Source: Mycobacterium xenopi
Lineage (GTDB): Bacteria > Actinomycetota > Actinomycetes > Mycobacteriales > Mycobacteriaceae
Assembly (NCBI RefSeq): GCF_009936235.1
Contig: NZ_AP022314.1
Span: forward strand, 3,658,001 to 3,722,000
DNA: 64,000 nucleotides
Direction: 5' to 3'
Shown here in pieces: positions 1 to 9,528 of this stretch (position 1 is the stretch's first letter; the number at the start of each line of letters is the position of its first letter). The position numbers and the translations under genes were made by a program. The notes below the pieces were generated by a model, which ran no database searches, was not told the origin of the DNA, and saw only the letters and a list, made by a program, of their open reading frames with translations.

Positions 1-1
1 C

Positions 2-915
2 CAGGTTGCCATCGTCACCGGAGCGGGGCGGGGACTTGGCCCGGCTCTATGCGATCGAACTGGCCCGCCGCGGCGCATCCGTGGTGGTCAACGATCTTGG
101 GGGGGTCGATGCACGGCGAGGGGTCAGACGCCACAGTCGCCGACAAGGTCGTCGAGGAGATCGAACGCTCCGGCGGCACGGCGGTGGCATCGCACGTGTC
201 AGTCGACAGCCCGGAAGGCGGCGAAGCGATCGTGCGCACGGCGGTGGACCGGTTCGACCGTCTCGACGCGGTGGTGAGCAACGCCGGCATCTTCAACAGC
301 ATCCCCTTCGAGGAGCTATCCCCCGGGGACTGGCGCCGCATGCTGAGTGTGCACCTGGACGGCGGCTTCTATCTGAGCCAGCCCGCGTACCGGGTGATGA
401 AGAACCAGGGTTACGGCCGGTTCGTTTTCATCTCGTCGTCGGGCGGGCTGTTCGGCCAGCCGCTGGAAGCCCACTACGCCGCGGCCAAAGCCGGCCTGGT
501 CGGGCTGACGAACGTCATCGCGATCGAAGGCGCCGAGCACGGGATCTTGGCTAACGGCGTGCTGCCGTTTGGGTTTTCGCGGATGGTCACCGAAACCGTC
601 GGCGATCCTAAAGCCCTGGAGGAACTCGGGTTTCTGAAAGTAATACAGCCGGAGCTCGTCGTGCCTATGGTCGTCTTCCTAGCCAGTCGGGCATGTGAAT
701 TCAGTCATCACAACTTCTCGGCCTGCGCAGGCCGCTTTGCGCGGGTGTTCGTCGGTCTCGGCGAGGGCTGGGTCGCCGAACCGGGCAGCAACCCGGCCGT
801 CGAGGACGTCGCCGCTCACCTGTCCGAAATATGCGCGACACAGCCGTTCACGGTGCCGGCGTCGATCTTCGAGGAAGTCTTCGCAGTCTGCGAGCGCCTC
901 GGGATCACTGCGTAG
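2..915 (+). pseudogene. SDR-family dehydrogenase, 5' truncated, two frameshifts
   Basis: Short-chain dehydrogenase resembling the 17-beta-HSD4/MFE2-type SDRs. The glycine-rich NAD(P) motif (VTGAGRGLG) lies at positions 14-40, NDLGG follows the second strand, NAG lies near 278, and the catalytic SSS and YAAAK lie near 434-490. The start codon is left of the window. The frame changes twice at the 5' end: after GRGLG the next residues RLYAIEL need one C removed near 41, and after NDLGG the rest (HGEGSDATV onward) needs one G removed from the seven-G run at 99-105. From there the frame is open to the stop at 915. The product is either dead or, equally likely, intact with two homopolymer errors. 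Confidence 0.8.
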
Positions 916-1005
916 CCCGGTATTGACGTGTCGAAGCGGTCGTGTTAAGCAACTGCACGGCGTTTCCTACCGGCCAGGCGGCTACAACGCTGAGAGGGGC
1001 GTGGT

Positions 1006-2373
1006 TTGCTGGCCAGCAAGAGCAAGGCCCCTGGGCTCGGCGTCGGCAGAGCCAAAATCCAACCCGTGCAATCGATTTCACCTGTCGTAGCAGCGCTTGG
1101 CTTCGTTGCTATTGTGCTCGTTTCGGTCAGCATTACCGGCCCATGCGTGGCGTCGGCGCGCGCGGATGGCGACGAACCGCGGTACCAGGAGTTCTACACG
1201 CCGCCGGACCCCCTGCCGCCCGGCCAGCCAGGTGACCTGATCCGCACCGAGCCGTCGCGACTGGTGCTCGAGCCGTCGGGCCAGCTGGGCGCGATCGTCG
1301 CGACCGGTACCCGGATCATGTACCGAAGCACCGATGCGCGGGGCAACCCGATCGCGGTCACCGGCACCTACTTCGAACCGGACAACCCCTGGCCGGGCAA
1401 GGGGCCACGGCCCCTGATCAGCTACGCACCTGGGACCCAAGGCCAAGGCAATCAATGCGCGCCGTCGCGAATGTTCAACCAGGGCATCCACTATTCCGGT
1501 GGCTGGGACATCATGTTCAACTACGAGGAACTCTTCGTCGCGACCATGGTCGCCCGTGGGTTCGCGATCGTGATGACCGACTACGAGGGGCTCGGTACCC
1601 CGCCGATGCACACTTATGTGGGCCGCGTCGCCGAGGGTCAGGCCGTTCTCGATGCCGCCCGCGCGGCCATGCGGCTACCTGGAACATCGCTGGATCCGCA
1701 TGGCCCCGTGGCGTTCTGGGGTTACTCGCAGGGCGGCGGGGCGGCGGCATCGGCCGCCGAGCTGGCGTCGTCGTACGCCCCGGAGCTCCACATCGTGGGC
1801 ACCTATGCCGGCGCACCCGTGGCCGACCTGAAGGAACTGTTGCCCTATGCCGACGGCAGCGCGCTGGTCGGCGTGGTCGGCTATGCAATCAACGGCGCGA
1901 TCGCCGCCTATCCCGAGCACGCGGACGCGATTCGATCCAAGCTGACCCCACGGGGTCAAGCCATGCTCGAATCGGTGTCCCGCCAGTGTGTCGGACAAAC
2001 GATCCTCGATTTCGCCTTCCGCCACCTTCAGCCCTACTTCACCGAAGACGTGTGGCAGGTCATCAACGAGGAACCATTCAGCAGCATTCTCGATGAGCAG
2101 CGGGTCGGCCGCTACAAACCCAACGCTCCAGTGCTGATCAACAGCAACCGCTATGACCCATTGGTTCCCTGGACGGCGGCCAATCAGTTGGGCCGCGACT
2201 GGTGCGCCCAGGGTGCCGACGTCGAGTTCCGCACCAACGAGGAACCGCCGTTTCTAAACAAGCTCGTCGTCAATCACGCGCTGCCGATGCTTGTCGACGG
2301 TGAACCGGCCATGCAATGGATCGCCGCTCGGTTCAACGGAGAACCCACCACGCCCAACTGCGGCGAATTCTGA
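1006..2373 (+). CDS. Secreted lipase of the LIP family (alpha/beta hydrolase)
   Basis: 455-residue secreted hydrolase of the secretory lipase (LIP) family, expected to hydrolyse acylglycerols or other esters outside the cytoplasm. A hydrophobic segment at about residues 27-50 ending near ASARA looks like a signal peptide or anchor. The nucleophile elbow GYSQGG sits near residue 243, and the late NRYDPLVPW and NHALPM segments fit the Asp and His of the triad. I chose the TTG at 1006 because a purine-rich stretch (AGAGGGG) lies about 7 bases upstream and the signal segment follows at a normal distance. It is convergent with the AveC-like gene, 23 bases apart. The natural substrate is unknown. 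Confidence 0.85.
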   Translation: MLASKSKAPGLGVGRAKIQPVQSISPVVAALGFVAIVLVSVSITGPCVASARADGDEPRYQEFYTPPDPLPPGQPGDLIRTEPSRLVLEPSGQLGAIVATGTRIMYRSTDARGNPIAVTGTYFEPDNPWPGKGPRPLISYAPGTQGQGNQCAPSRMFNQGIHYSGGWDIMFNYEELFVATMVARGFAIVMTDYEGLGTPPMHTYVGRVAEGQAVLDAARAAMRLPGTSLDPHGPVAFWGYSQGGGAAASAAELASSYAPELHIVGTYAGAPVADLKELLPYADGSALVGVVGYAINGAIAAYPEHADAIRSKLTPRGQAMLESVSRQCVGQTILDFAFRHLQPYFTEDVWQVINEEPFSSILDEQRVGRYKPNAPVLINSNRYDPLVPWTAANQLGRDWCAQGADVEFRTNEEPPFLNKLVVNHALPMLVDGEPAMQWIAARFNGEPTTPNCGEF

Positions 2374-2396
2374 GCTGCCCAGTGAAGGTCAGGGTC

Positions 2397-3182
2397 CTAC
2401 TGGGGCTGGTTCGATACACCCGGGAATAACTGTGCGGTTGGTCCTGCGGTCACCCAACCGGCCAGCTTGGTCACCAGGTGAGGCGCGAAGACCGCGCCAT
2501 AGAGCAGGTTTCCGATGACCACGACCGCAACGACGGACAGCACGGACGACTGCAGTCGGCTCGTCGACTTCTTGTCCGCCCAGGCGTCAATCATGTTTCG
2601 TCCCTCGGAATCCGTCCGACCAAGGAAGTAGGTGAACACCATCATCTGCACGCCCATTGCGAGGGAGTCGTAGATCGGGTACTGGTGCTTGGTCCCCTCC
2701 CACAGTGCGAGCCCGGGGATCACGCGCCCGTAGTAGAAGAGGCCCAGCCGGGCTCCCAGGATGGCATTGAACAGGAAGGCCCAGCAGAAGCCCACCACAA
2801 GGCCGACGGTCAGCAGCGTGCCGGGCCTGGGCAAGTGGAATTTCGCGCTCAACCGCCGTCCGAGCGCCGCACCGATCACGGCGGGCAGCACAAAATAGGG
2901 GATGTAGCCGATCGGCACAGATGAGGGGAGCCCACCCCACGTCATGTTCAACGGCCACCACGACGGCATTCGCGGCAAAGCGGGCGGGAACTGCGCGTAC
3001 ATCGCCCAGTCATAGGGCGCCTCGATCCACGAGAACGAGATCGCCGAGATGCACAGCAGCAGCAGCGGGTGCAGGCGGCGCCGGCGATAGCTCAGGTACA
3101 GACCGATGGCGACAAACGCGATGCCGCCGACGTAGGCGAAGCCAACGGCCGCCTTCAGCAGGGGCGTCAACTGGGCGCTCAT
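2397..3182 (-). CDS. Spirocyclase AveC-like polytopic membrane protein
   Basis: 261-residue membrane protein resembling the AveC family, named after the Streptomyces protein acting in avermectin spiroketal formation. Several hydrophobic helices are visible (about residues 8-28, 35-52, 80-100, 110-130, 170-190 and 210-230), with conserved-looking WIEAPYDWAMY and YYGRVIPG stretches. In mycobacteria the family has no established reaction, and proximity to SDR and amidohydrolase sequences suggests terpenoid or steroid-type metabolism (inference). I chose the ATG at 3182 because it overlaps the stop of a 38-codon upstream ORF by 4 bases (ATGA). A longer reading to 3209 lacks that coupling. Confidence 0.75.
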   Translation of the reverse strand: MSAQLTPLLKAAVGFAYVGGIAFVAIGLYLSYRRRRLHPLLLLCISAISFSWIEAPYDWAMYAQFPPALPRMPSWWPLNMTWGGLPSSVPIGYIPYFVLPAVIGAALGRRLSAKFHLPRPGTLLTVGLVVGFCWAFLFNAILGARLGLFYYGRVIPGLALWEGTKHQYPIYDSLAMGVQMMVFTYFLGRTDSEGRNMIDAWADKKSTSRLQSSVLSVVAVVVIGNLLYGAVFAPHLVTKLAGWVTAGPTAQLFPGVSNQPQ

Positions 3183-3295
3183 CGGTCGCGGCTTCGGCTT
3201 GAAGCACAACGTGCTTCCGGGTCGAAGTGATGTACCAGACCGAATACCAAGACAATCAATCCGAATAGCGTGCCAAGCATGACGACGGCGCCCAC
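3179..3295 (-). CDS. 38-residue single-pass membrane peptide coupled to AveC-like gene
   Basis: Short ORF beginning GTG at 3295 (MGAVVMLGTLFGLIVLVFGL...) with one hydrophobic helix over roughly residues 3-21 and an arginine-rich tail. Its TGA overlaps the ATG of the AveC-like gene, the arrangement used for translational coupling. The internal ATG at 3280 is an alternative start. I recognise no family. The hydrophobic pattern and exact stop/start overlap support a real small protein or a translated leader. It could be an accessory subunit of the AveC-like protein, but that is inference. Confidence 0.5.
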   Translation of the reverse strand: MGAVVMLGTLFGLIVLVFGLVHHFDPEARCASSRSRDR

Positions 3296-3316
3296 GTCCG
3301 CAACCCTTCGTTGTTG

Positions 3317-3332
3317 ACCAAATATCTGTTCC
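3317..3332. promoter_or_regulatory. Candidate operator or promoter element, copy 1
   Basis: ACCAAATATCTGTTCC, AT-rich against its surroundings, 22 bases upstream of the small membrane ORF on the minus strand and upstream of the amidohydrolase stump on the plus strand. A copy differing at one of 16 bases lies at 5325-5340 in front of the SDR gene. The two copies bracket the tandem TetR gene, so they may be its binding sites. Confidence 0.5.
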
Positions 3333-3360
3333 ACAGTAGAGTCGCGCTCGTCAGAAGCAC

Positions 3361-3624
3361 AAGGAGCAGTTTGCGACGCTAGCCATCTACCTCGACGGTG
3401 TGCCCGATGACCAGATCAACAAGATCACCCACGAGAACGCTCTGCGGCTCTTCTCGTTCGACTTGTTCAAGCACGTGCCTCGCGAACAGGCCACAGTCGG
3501 CGCACTGCGGGCCCAGGCCAAGGACGTCGACTTGGGCTACCGATCCTCGGCTCGGCTCAAGAAGACCGGAACCGACACTGTGACAGTGCTCGATCTGGCC
3601 GCCAAGCTACCGTCGTCGAGCTAG
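3361..3624 (+). pseudogene. 3' remnant of an amidohydrolase gene
   Basis: Only the last 87 or so codons of a metal-dependent amidohydrolase (TIM-barrel, amidohydrolase-2 type) remain. DGVPDDQINKITHENALRLF is the typical C-terminal signature of these proteins, followed by HVPREQATVGALRAQAKDVD and a stop at 3624. A complete member has roughly 370-400 residues. No metal-binding N-terminal part is present upstream, where the sequence changes directly into an AT-rich promoter-like stretch. A deletion has therefore probably fused the old upstream region to the 3' end. The fragment cannot be catalytic. Confidence 0.75.
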
Positions 3625-3688
3625 CACAGAATCATGGGCATTGGACTCCTGTTGAGAGGGTGGAGGTCGGTGATGTTCGTAATCCCTT

Positions 3689-3706
3689 GCTAAAAACGTA
3701 TTTAGC
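3689..3706. promoter_or_regulatory. AT-rich palindrome upstream of tandem TetR gene
   Basis: GCTAAAAACGTATTTAGC has perfect 6-base arms (GCTAAA/TTTAGC) and lies in the 289-base gap between the amidohydrolase stump and the TetR gene, 208 bases before the latter. It could be an operator. Nothing else coding is seen in 3625-3913 apart from a short CTACC/GGTAG hairpin at about 3838-3851. Confidence 0.35.
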
Positions 3707-3913
3707 CGCACCGATGGCGACAGATCGTTTTCCTGGCGGCCCGTCGAGGCAATGGTGGCTCCTGACGGCACAGCAAAGCTCCTACGGCTGCCTCGATTGG
3801 GCGGCGTAATGGCCGTTCGGCGCGCACAGCGCGCAGCTACCCTCTGGTAGCGTAAAACCAAAAGTTGGGTCGCCGTTGGCTCCCAACGAGCCGCGATCGG
3901 GAACCGTGGAGGT

Positions 3914-5302
3914 GTGGTGGGGCTTCAGCAATCGGCTCGGGCTGCGGCCTCCGCGAAGCCTGCCTACCTGAACGAGCGCGACGACACCAATTCGGTGCGG
4001 GCGGGTCGGGCTGGGCGCACTCGTGCTCTGGCTGCCGCCAGCGATGCGGGAGGTGCCTATGACGACGGGACACGGCGAACAGAGATCCTGCAAACCGCAG
4101 CTTCGCTGATTGCCTCCTCGGGATTGCGGACGTCCTTGCAGGAAATCGCTGATGCCGCTGGCATTTTACCGGGCAGCCTGTATCACCACTTCGAGTCCAA
4201 GGAAGCGATTCTGGTTGAACTCGTGCGGCGATACCACGCCGATCTGGAGCGTATCGGCGACATCGCCCACGACAAATTGGACGAACCCGGCTCGCGCCCG
4301 GTCTCCGAGCAGATCATCGAGCTGGGGTCGGCGATCGCACGGTGTGCTGTAGAGCATCGCGCGGCGCTTCAGATGTCTTTTTATGAGGCGCCGAGCGCAA
4401 ACCGGGAGCTTGTCGAGCTCCTGCGCCAGCCGCCGACCGCCGTCCAGGAGGCGATGCTGCAGACGTTGCGGGCGGGCAGGTGGAGCGGCTACATCAAAGC
4501 CGATATCGATCTGGCCACACTGGCTGATCGCTTTTGCCAATCGATGATGCATGTGGGGCTCGACGTCATCCGGCACACCGCCGTCGCCGATCAGGCCGCA
4601 GCGCTGTTGTGTCACATCATGTTGCAGGGTCTGGCAAGCCGGCCACCCAGTGACGAGGAGTTGAACCGTTCTAATGCTTTCGCGGTCGCCGAAGAAGCGA
4701 TCGAGACGTGGGCGGACGAGAGTAAGTCCGAGGCCGACGACAAGGCGGCATATGTTCGTGCGGTGGCCCGGGCAGAGTTCGGCCGCAAAGGATATGAGGT
4801 CACCACCATCAGAGACATCGCATCTGCCGCCGGACTTGGCACCGGCACCGTCTACCGACTCATCGGTTCGAAAGACGAGCTGCTCGCCTCGATCATGCAG
4901 TCGTTTGGCCACAAGGCCGGGGGCGGGTTTGCCAGTGTTCTCCGCGCTGACTCAACACCAATCGAAAAACTCGACGCGCTGACGTGGATCAACATCAATG
5001 CGCTGGATCGCTTCCCGGACGAATGGAAGATTCAGCTGGCTTGGATGCGGCAATGTCCGCCGGACACACCCAATCCGGGCCTGCTGTTCACCACACGGCT
5101 GCGACAGCTCAAATCGCTGCTCTCCGAGGGAATCCGGTCCGGAGATATACGCGTCGACAGTCCGTCGCTCGAGATACTGGCGCGCTGCGTCATGGACGTC
5201 CTGTGGATGCCCGAGAACATCGTGCGGACCCGAGGGAAGCAGGCCGCATTGACGCTTGCACGTGACACGGTGGTACGCGGGGTCGCTCAACGCGCGAGTT
5301 GA
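3914..5302 (+). CDS. Tandem (double-domain) TetR-family regulator
   Basis: 462-residue protein containing two complete TetR/AcrR units in one chain. The first helix-turn-helix lies at about residues 75-95 (LQEIADAAGILPGSLYHHF) after a 50-residue low-complexity head. The second lies at about 297-320 (IRDIASAAGLGTGTVYRLI). Each is followed by an alpha-helical ligand-binding-type region. Ordinary TetR proteins are about 200 residues and dimerise, so this one may be a built-in pseudo-dimer. It is followed after 85 bases by the SDR gene, and near-identical 16-mers flank it, suggesting it controls both sides. GGAGG at 3908-3912 fits the GTG at 3917 slightly better than 3914. The ligand is unknown. 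Confidence 0.88.
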   Translation: MVGLQQSARAAASAKPAYLNERDDTNSVRAGRAGRTRALAAASDAGGAYDDGTRRTEILQTAASLIASSGLRTSLQEIADAAGILPGSLYHHFESKEAILVELVRRYHADLERIGDIAHDKLDEPGSRPVSEQIIELGSAIARCAVEHRAALQMSFYEAPSANRELVELLRQPPTAVQEAMLQTLRAGRWSGYIKADIDLATLADRFCQSMMHVGLDVIRHTAVADQAAALLCHIMLQGLASRPPSDEELNRSNAFAVAEEAIETWADESKSEADDKAAYVRAVARAEFGRKGYEVTTIRDIASAAGLGTGTVYRLIGSKDELLASIMQSFGHKAGGGFASVLRADSTPIEKLDALTWININALDRFPDEWKIQLAWMRQCPPDTPNPGLLFTTRLRQLKSLLSEGIRSGDIRVDSPSLEILARCVMDVLWMPENIVRTRGKQAALTLARDTVVRGVAQRAS

Positions 5303-5324
5303 GAGCACGCACTTGCCTATTGAA

Positions 5325-5340
5325 ACCAAATATATGTTCC
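5325..5340. promoter_or_regulatory. Candidate operator or promoter element, copy 2
   Basis: ACCAAATATATGTTCC, 48 bases before the SDR start and 23 bases after the TetR stop. It matches the element at 3317-3332 at 15 of 16 positions, and both copies lie in AT-rich intergenic DNA. This supports a shared regulator, most simply the TetR protein encoded between them. Confidence 0.5.
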
Positions 5341-5387
5341 GCGTAAAGTTCTGTAGAGCTTGTGCAGTGGCCTAAGAGAGGAGAGCC

Positions 5388-6230
5388 ATGACGGCCATCG
5401 AGCAGTTCCGGTACGACGGCAAGCGGGTGCTCGTCGTTGGCGGCGCCACGGGCATGGGCGCTGCCGCAGCCCAGACCGCGGCGGAGCTTGGCGCCGAGGT
5501 GGTCGTGATGGACTACGCCCCGGTGCCATACGAGGTCGCGCAATCAGTGCAAGTGGATCTGGCTGACCGGTCGTCGATCGACTCGGCTCTCGGACAGGTC
5601 AAGGAGCCAATCCACGCCATCTTCTCCGCCGCCGGCGTTGCAGAGGGGCCCAAGCTGATGCGGGTGAATTTCATCGGCCACCGTCATCTCATCGAGACGA
5701 TGCTGGCCGACGGCCGCCTCCCCCGCGGTTCGGCGATCTGCTTTATCTCATCGGTGGGAGGCATCGGCTGGGAAAGCAATTTGCCGTTGCTGCAGGAGTT
5801 CTTGGCGACACCCGACTACGAGTCGGCCGATGCCTGGGTGAAGGCTCATGAGCCGGAAGGGATTATCCACTACGGCTTCAGCAAGCAGGCGATCAACGCA
5901 TACGTCGCGACAAAGGCCTACCCGTTCATGGCAAAGGGCATACGGATCAACGCGATCTGCCCGGGCCCCACCGATACCCCGCTCGCCCGGGCGAATGCCG
6001 ACCTGTGGCTGACCTTTGCCCAGGATTACCGGGACGCCACCGGTTGCGAGATCCACACGCCGCAGCAGATGGCCAACACGATGGCCTTTCTGAACAGTGG
6101 CGCCGCCTCGGGCATCAGCGGGGTCACCCTCCTAGTCGACAATGGCCACGTCATGTCGTCCATGACGGGATCTTTCGCGCCCGGTAAGCCGATCATCGAC
6201 CTGATCATTGGCCGCGTCTCGCTGGCATAG
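5388..6230 (+). CDS. 3-alpha-HSD-like short-chain dehydrogenase
   Basis: 280-residue classical SDR. The cofactor motif GGATGMG is at residues 18-24, SAAGV replaces NNAG, the catalytic serine lies in ISSVGG near 121-126, and the pair Y/K is in HYGFSKQ near 163-169. The long insertion before the Tyr and the PTDTPLA segment resemble the 3-alpha-hydroxysteroid dehydrogenase/carbonyl reductase subgroup. A steroid- or alcohol-type substrate and NAD(H) use are therefore likely but unproven. A strong AGAGAGGAGAG site precedes the ATG. The gene is downstream of, and probably controlled by, the tandem TetR protein. Confidence 0.85.
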   Translation: MTAIEQFRYDGKRVLVVGGATGMGAAAAQTAAELGAEVVVMDYAPVPYEVAQSVQVDLADRSSIDSALGQVKEPIHAIFSAAGVAEGPKLMRVNFIGHRHLIETMLADGRLPRGSAICFISSVGGIGWESNLPLLQEFLATPDYESADAWVKAHEPEGIIHYGFSKQAINAYVATKAYPFMAKGIRINAICPGPTDTPLARANADLWLTFAQDYRDATGCEIHTPQQMANTMAFLNSGAASGISGVTLLVDNGHVMSSMTGSFAPGKPIIDLIIGRVSLA

Positions 6231-6256
6231 CGGTTATCGGTGCGCCGCCATGTGGT

Positions 6257-6373
6257 TCATTCGACGGCGTCGCGGGGCAAGGTAAACGGCAGGTCGAGCG
6301 AACTGAGCAGTCCCGCTGGTGCATCAACTACGTAGGGAACTCCGTCGACGACACGCATCGCGGTGGCCCTCAT
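6257..6373 (-). CDS. 38-residue hypothetical ORF at operon end
   Basis: Begins MRATAMRVVDGVPYVVDAPA and overlaps the stop of the upstream membrane-protein gene by 4 bases (ATGA), exactly like every other junction in this operon. It ends at 6257. The short soluble-looking sequence is not recognised. It could be a genuine small protein or the truncated front of a longer gene. The coupling is the only strong support. Confidence 0.4.
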   Translation of the reverse strand: MRATAMRVVDGVPYVVDAPAGLLSSLDLPFTLPRDAVE

Positions 6374-6816
6374 CGTACAAACGGCCGAGTCGCCAACACA
6401 TAGATGGCGAACACCGCCAGTGGTGCCAAAACGGGCAGCCACGGCAACTGCATCGGAAATGACGTTGCGACCAAACCTACGAACGTAAAACCCAGAGCCG
6501 CAATCATTGTCGGTGGTGTCAGTATCATGGCAGCAGTGCCCGGCCGAGTTGCGTATCGCAGCAGCAGGTAGGCGGTCGCCGACAGTCCGGACAGCGCGAC
6601 AACCACGTACGACGGGGCGGTGAGCGCGATCACCACCACAGTGAGTAACACGGCAAGCCCCGCAACCGGGCGAAAAATCGTTCCGCCCATTACCGCAGCC
6701 ACCGCCAACACCACGGCCACCAAAGCCGCTCCGTGTGCTCCGACGGCGGCTGCTGCCACCATCAGCAGCCCGAACGCGGCTGAGAAGGCGCGGTTCATCA
6801 TCATCATCATCATCAT
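6370..6816 (-). CDS. Small integral membrane protein (Rv3162c-like)
   Basis: Protein of up to 148 residues made almost entirely of hydrophobic helices (four to five spans from about residue 10 to 142) with no enzymatic motif. It is the fifth gene of the MoxR-DUF58 operon and presumably part of a membrane complex with the DUF4129 and Rv3165c-like proteins (inference). The start is peculiar: seven in-frame ATG codons run in tandem (6816 down to 6796), the first overlapping the DUF58 stop as ATGA. Initiation could occur at any of them, changing the product by up to six methionines. Confidence 0.75.
   Translation of the reverse strand: MMMMMMMNRAFSAAFGLLMVAAAAVGAHGAALVAVVLAVAAVMGGTIFRPVAGLAVLLTVVVIALTAPSYVVVALSGLSATAYLLLRYATRPGTAAMILTPPTMIAALGFTFVGLVATSFPMQLPWLPVLAPLAVFAIYVLATRPFVR
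6796..6816. repeat. (CAT)7 trinucleotide microsatellite over a start codon
   Basis: Seven perfect CAT units on the plus strand, read as seven consecutive ATG codons at the 5' end of the minus-strand membrane-protein gene. Slippage would change the number of start codons without changing frame. Confidence 0.9.
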
Positions 6817-8065
6817 CTCGCCCGCACCGGGCGGCGGCGGTCGGGCACCGCACGCATCGATTGATCAAGCGTCCTATCGGATCGCCAGGCCACGACGTCG
6901 ACGCCGACTGTGGCCATGTCGCGATACATCGCGGAGCGCTGCAGTTGCCACAAACGGGCGATCAGCGGGTCTTTCAGATCTGCGAACGGTGTTCCCTGCA
7001 AGACATCGACGGCGACCACGACGTGGCCGCGTTTGCGCAAATCAATTAGCGCCAATGCGAATTCCGTGTCGAGCATCGTCGAAAACGCGACGACAATGGC
7101 GCCGGGAGGCATCGCCGCGCGCGGTGCCAGGGTGCCGCTGGTCGTTTCGAATCCCGTACCTGCGGCGAGCACAGTGTCGAGCACACGATAAAATTGCCGC
7201 TGCCCGATATCTGCACCAAGCCAGCGTGGTTGGCGTCCACCGAGTGCGACGATCCCGGCGCGGTCGCCGCTGCGCAGTGCCGTCTGCACCACTTGCGCCG
7301 CGCCCCGCACGATTCGCTCGGTGGCCTCCGTCGCCGCCCCCGCGGGCTGCGGATAGGTGTCGATCAACACGACGACATCGGCCGCCCGGTCGGTCAACCG
7401 TTGTGTGACATGCAGGCTGCGGCGCCGCGCGCTCACCGGCCAGTTGATGGTGCGCAGCTGGTCGCCCGGTACATAAGCTCGGATGTCAGCGTACTCGACA
7501 CCGGAGCCGATGTGGCGCGTCAGGTGGGTGCCCAACCGATCGAGCAGCTCGGTCTGCGGGATCACTGTCGATTGCGGTGGCGCTACCGGAAATACGACGA
7601 CCTCGGCGACGTCGACGGTTGCCGTGCCCGTCAGTAACCCGCCGCGCGCAACCACGTCAACTCGTGCGCGGATCGGATAACGCCCCCAACGGTTGGCCGT
7701 TACCGCAACGGATTTCCGTTGACTGGACGTGTCGTCCAGAATTGCGAGTTGCATGCCTTCGGTTGCCGAAACATCGAGTTGCACCGTGGCGCTCTCTGAT
7801 TCAGCTGTCACCCAGACGGTGAGCTGTGCCTGCTCGGTTTCGAAGCATCGTTGTGAGCCGGGCTGACCGTGTACGCTGATCTTGGGTACCGGCGGCTGCC
7901 AGGTGATGGAACATAACACGCCCACCAGCGGCGCGGCGAAGGCGATCAGCTGCCAGCGCGACCCGATCACTGCGGCCGCCAATGCCGCACCGCCGCAGGT
8001 GGCGATGGCTACCGTCAGAGGCGAAGCGCGCCAGCGGAATTCGACATCGCAGGTGTTAGGAGCGG

Positions 8066-8069
<4 letters not shown>
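6813..8069 (-). CDS. DUF58 protein (Rv3163c-like)
   Basis: 418-residue protein with two N-terminal membrane spans (about residues 15-60) and a C-terminal DUF58 domain. The family signature GVEYADIRAYVPGDQLRTIN is at about residues 200-219, and a von Willebrand A-like fold follows (VVVLIDTYP). DUF58 proteins accompany MoxR ATPases and are thought to be their clients or adaptors. The ATG at 8069 overlaps the moxR stop by 4 bases, and the stop overlaps the next gene, so translation is coupled on both sides. A 28-residue upstream extension in the same frame has no support. Confidence 0.88.
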
Positions 8070-9042
<973 letters not shown>

Positions 9043-9046
<4 letters not shown>

Positions 9047-9528
9047 ATCTGCTCCAGGCGTTGCAGAATTTCCTCAAGCGTGGCCCGGCCCGGGCCGGGC
9101 TGTCGGGCCCCGGCCCGTGCGATGTTGTTGGGATTCACCCAACCCCACAGTTCCGGGCCGAAGAGCATCTGGCCGGTGGCGTGGAATGCAGGGGGGTCTT
9201 TGGCTTGTCGTTGGCCGGTGGCGATTTCAAACCGCCGGGCAAGGATGGGACGCAGGTGGCGGTCCCAGTCCGATCGGGTGGATTCCGACCAGCGGATCAT
9301 CGTCTCAGTTCGAGACAGCCAGCTCCGTAACGAGTCTCCGAACAGGTCGGAGCCGGGCTCGGCTACAGGCGGTTCGATATCGCGGCCCACGAACGAGCGG
9401 ACATAGAACATCGCGATGGCGGCCGCTGCGCCCGACGTCCATAGCACGAGCCGTCGGTCATGCAGCAGCAGTGCAAGCACTTCGACCCCGACAATGATGA
9501 GGACACCGGATGCCACAACCTTTTTCAT
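9043..9528 (-). CDS. Membrane-anchored protein of the MoxR operon (Rv3165c-like)
   Basis: 161 residues: two hydrophobic helices at about residues 5-22 and 28-44, then a soluble region rich in Arg and Trp with no recognised domain. It lies between the DUF4129 gene and moxR and overlaps each by 4 bases. Such small membrane proteins are regular members of MoxR clusters, but their role is unknown. Confidence 0.75.

Noticed and set aside
3858..3868. CCAAAAGTTGG as a TetR operator
   Set aside because: Only 4-base arms. Too weak compared with the 16-mers and the 18-base palindrome nearby.
3607..4093. Minus-strand ORFs upstream of the TetR gene
   Set aside because: Low-complexity translations with no ribosome site, overlapping the probable promoter and the start of the TetR gene.
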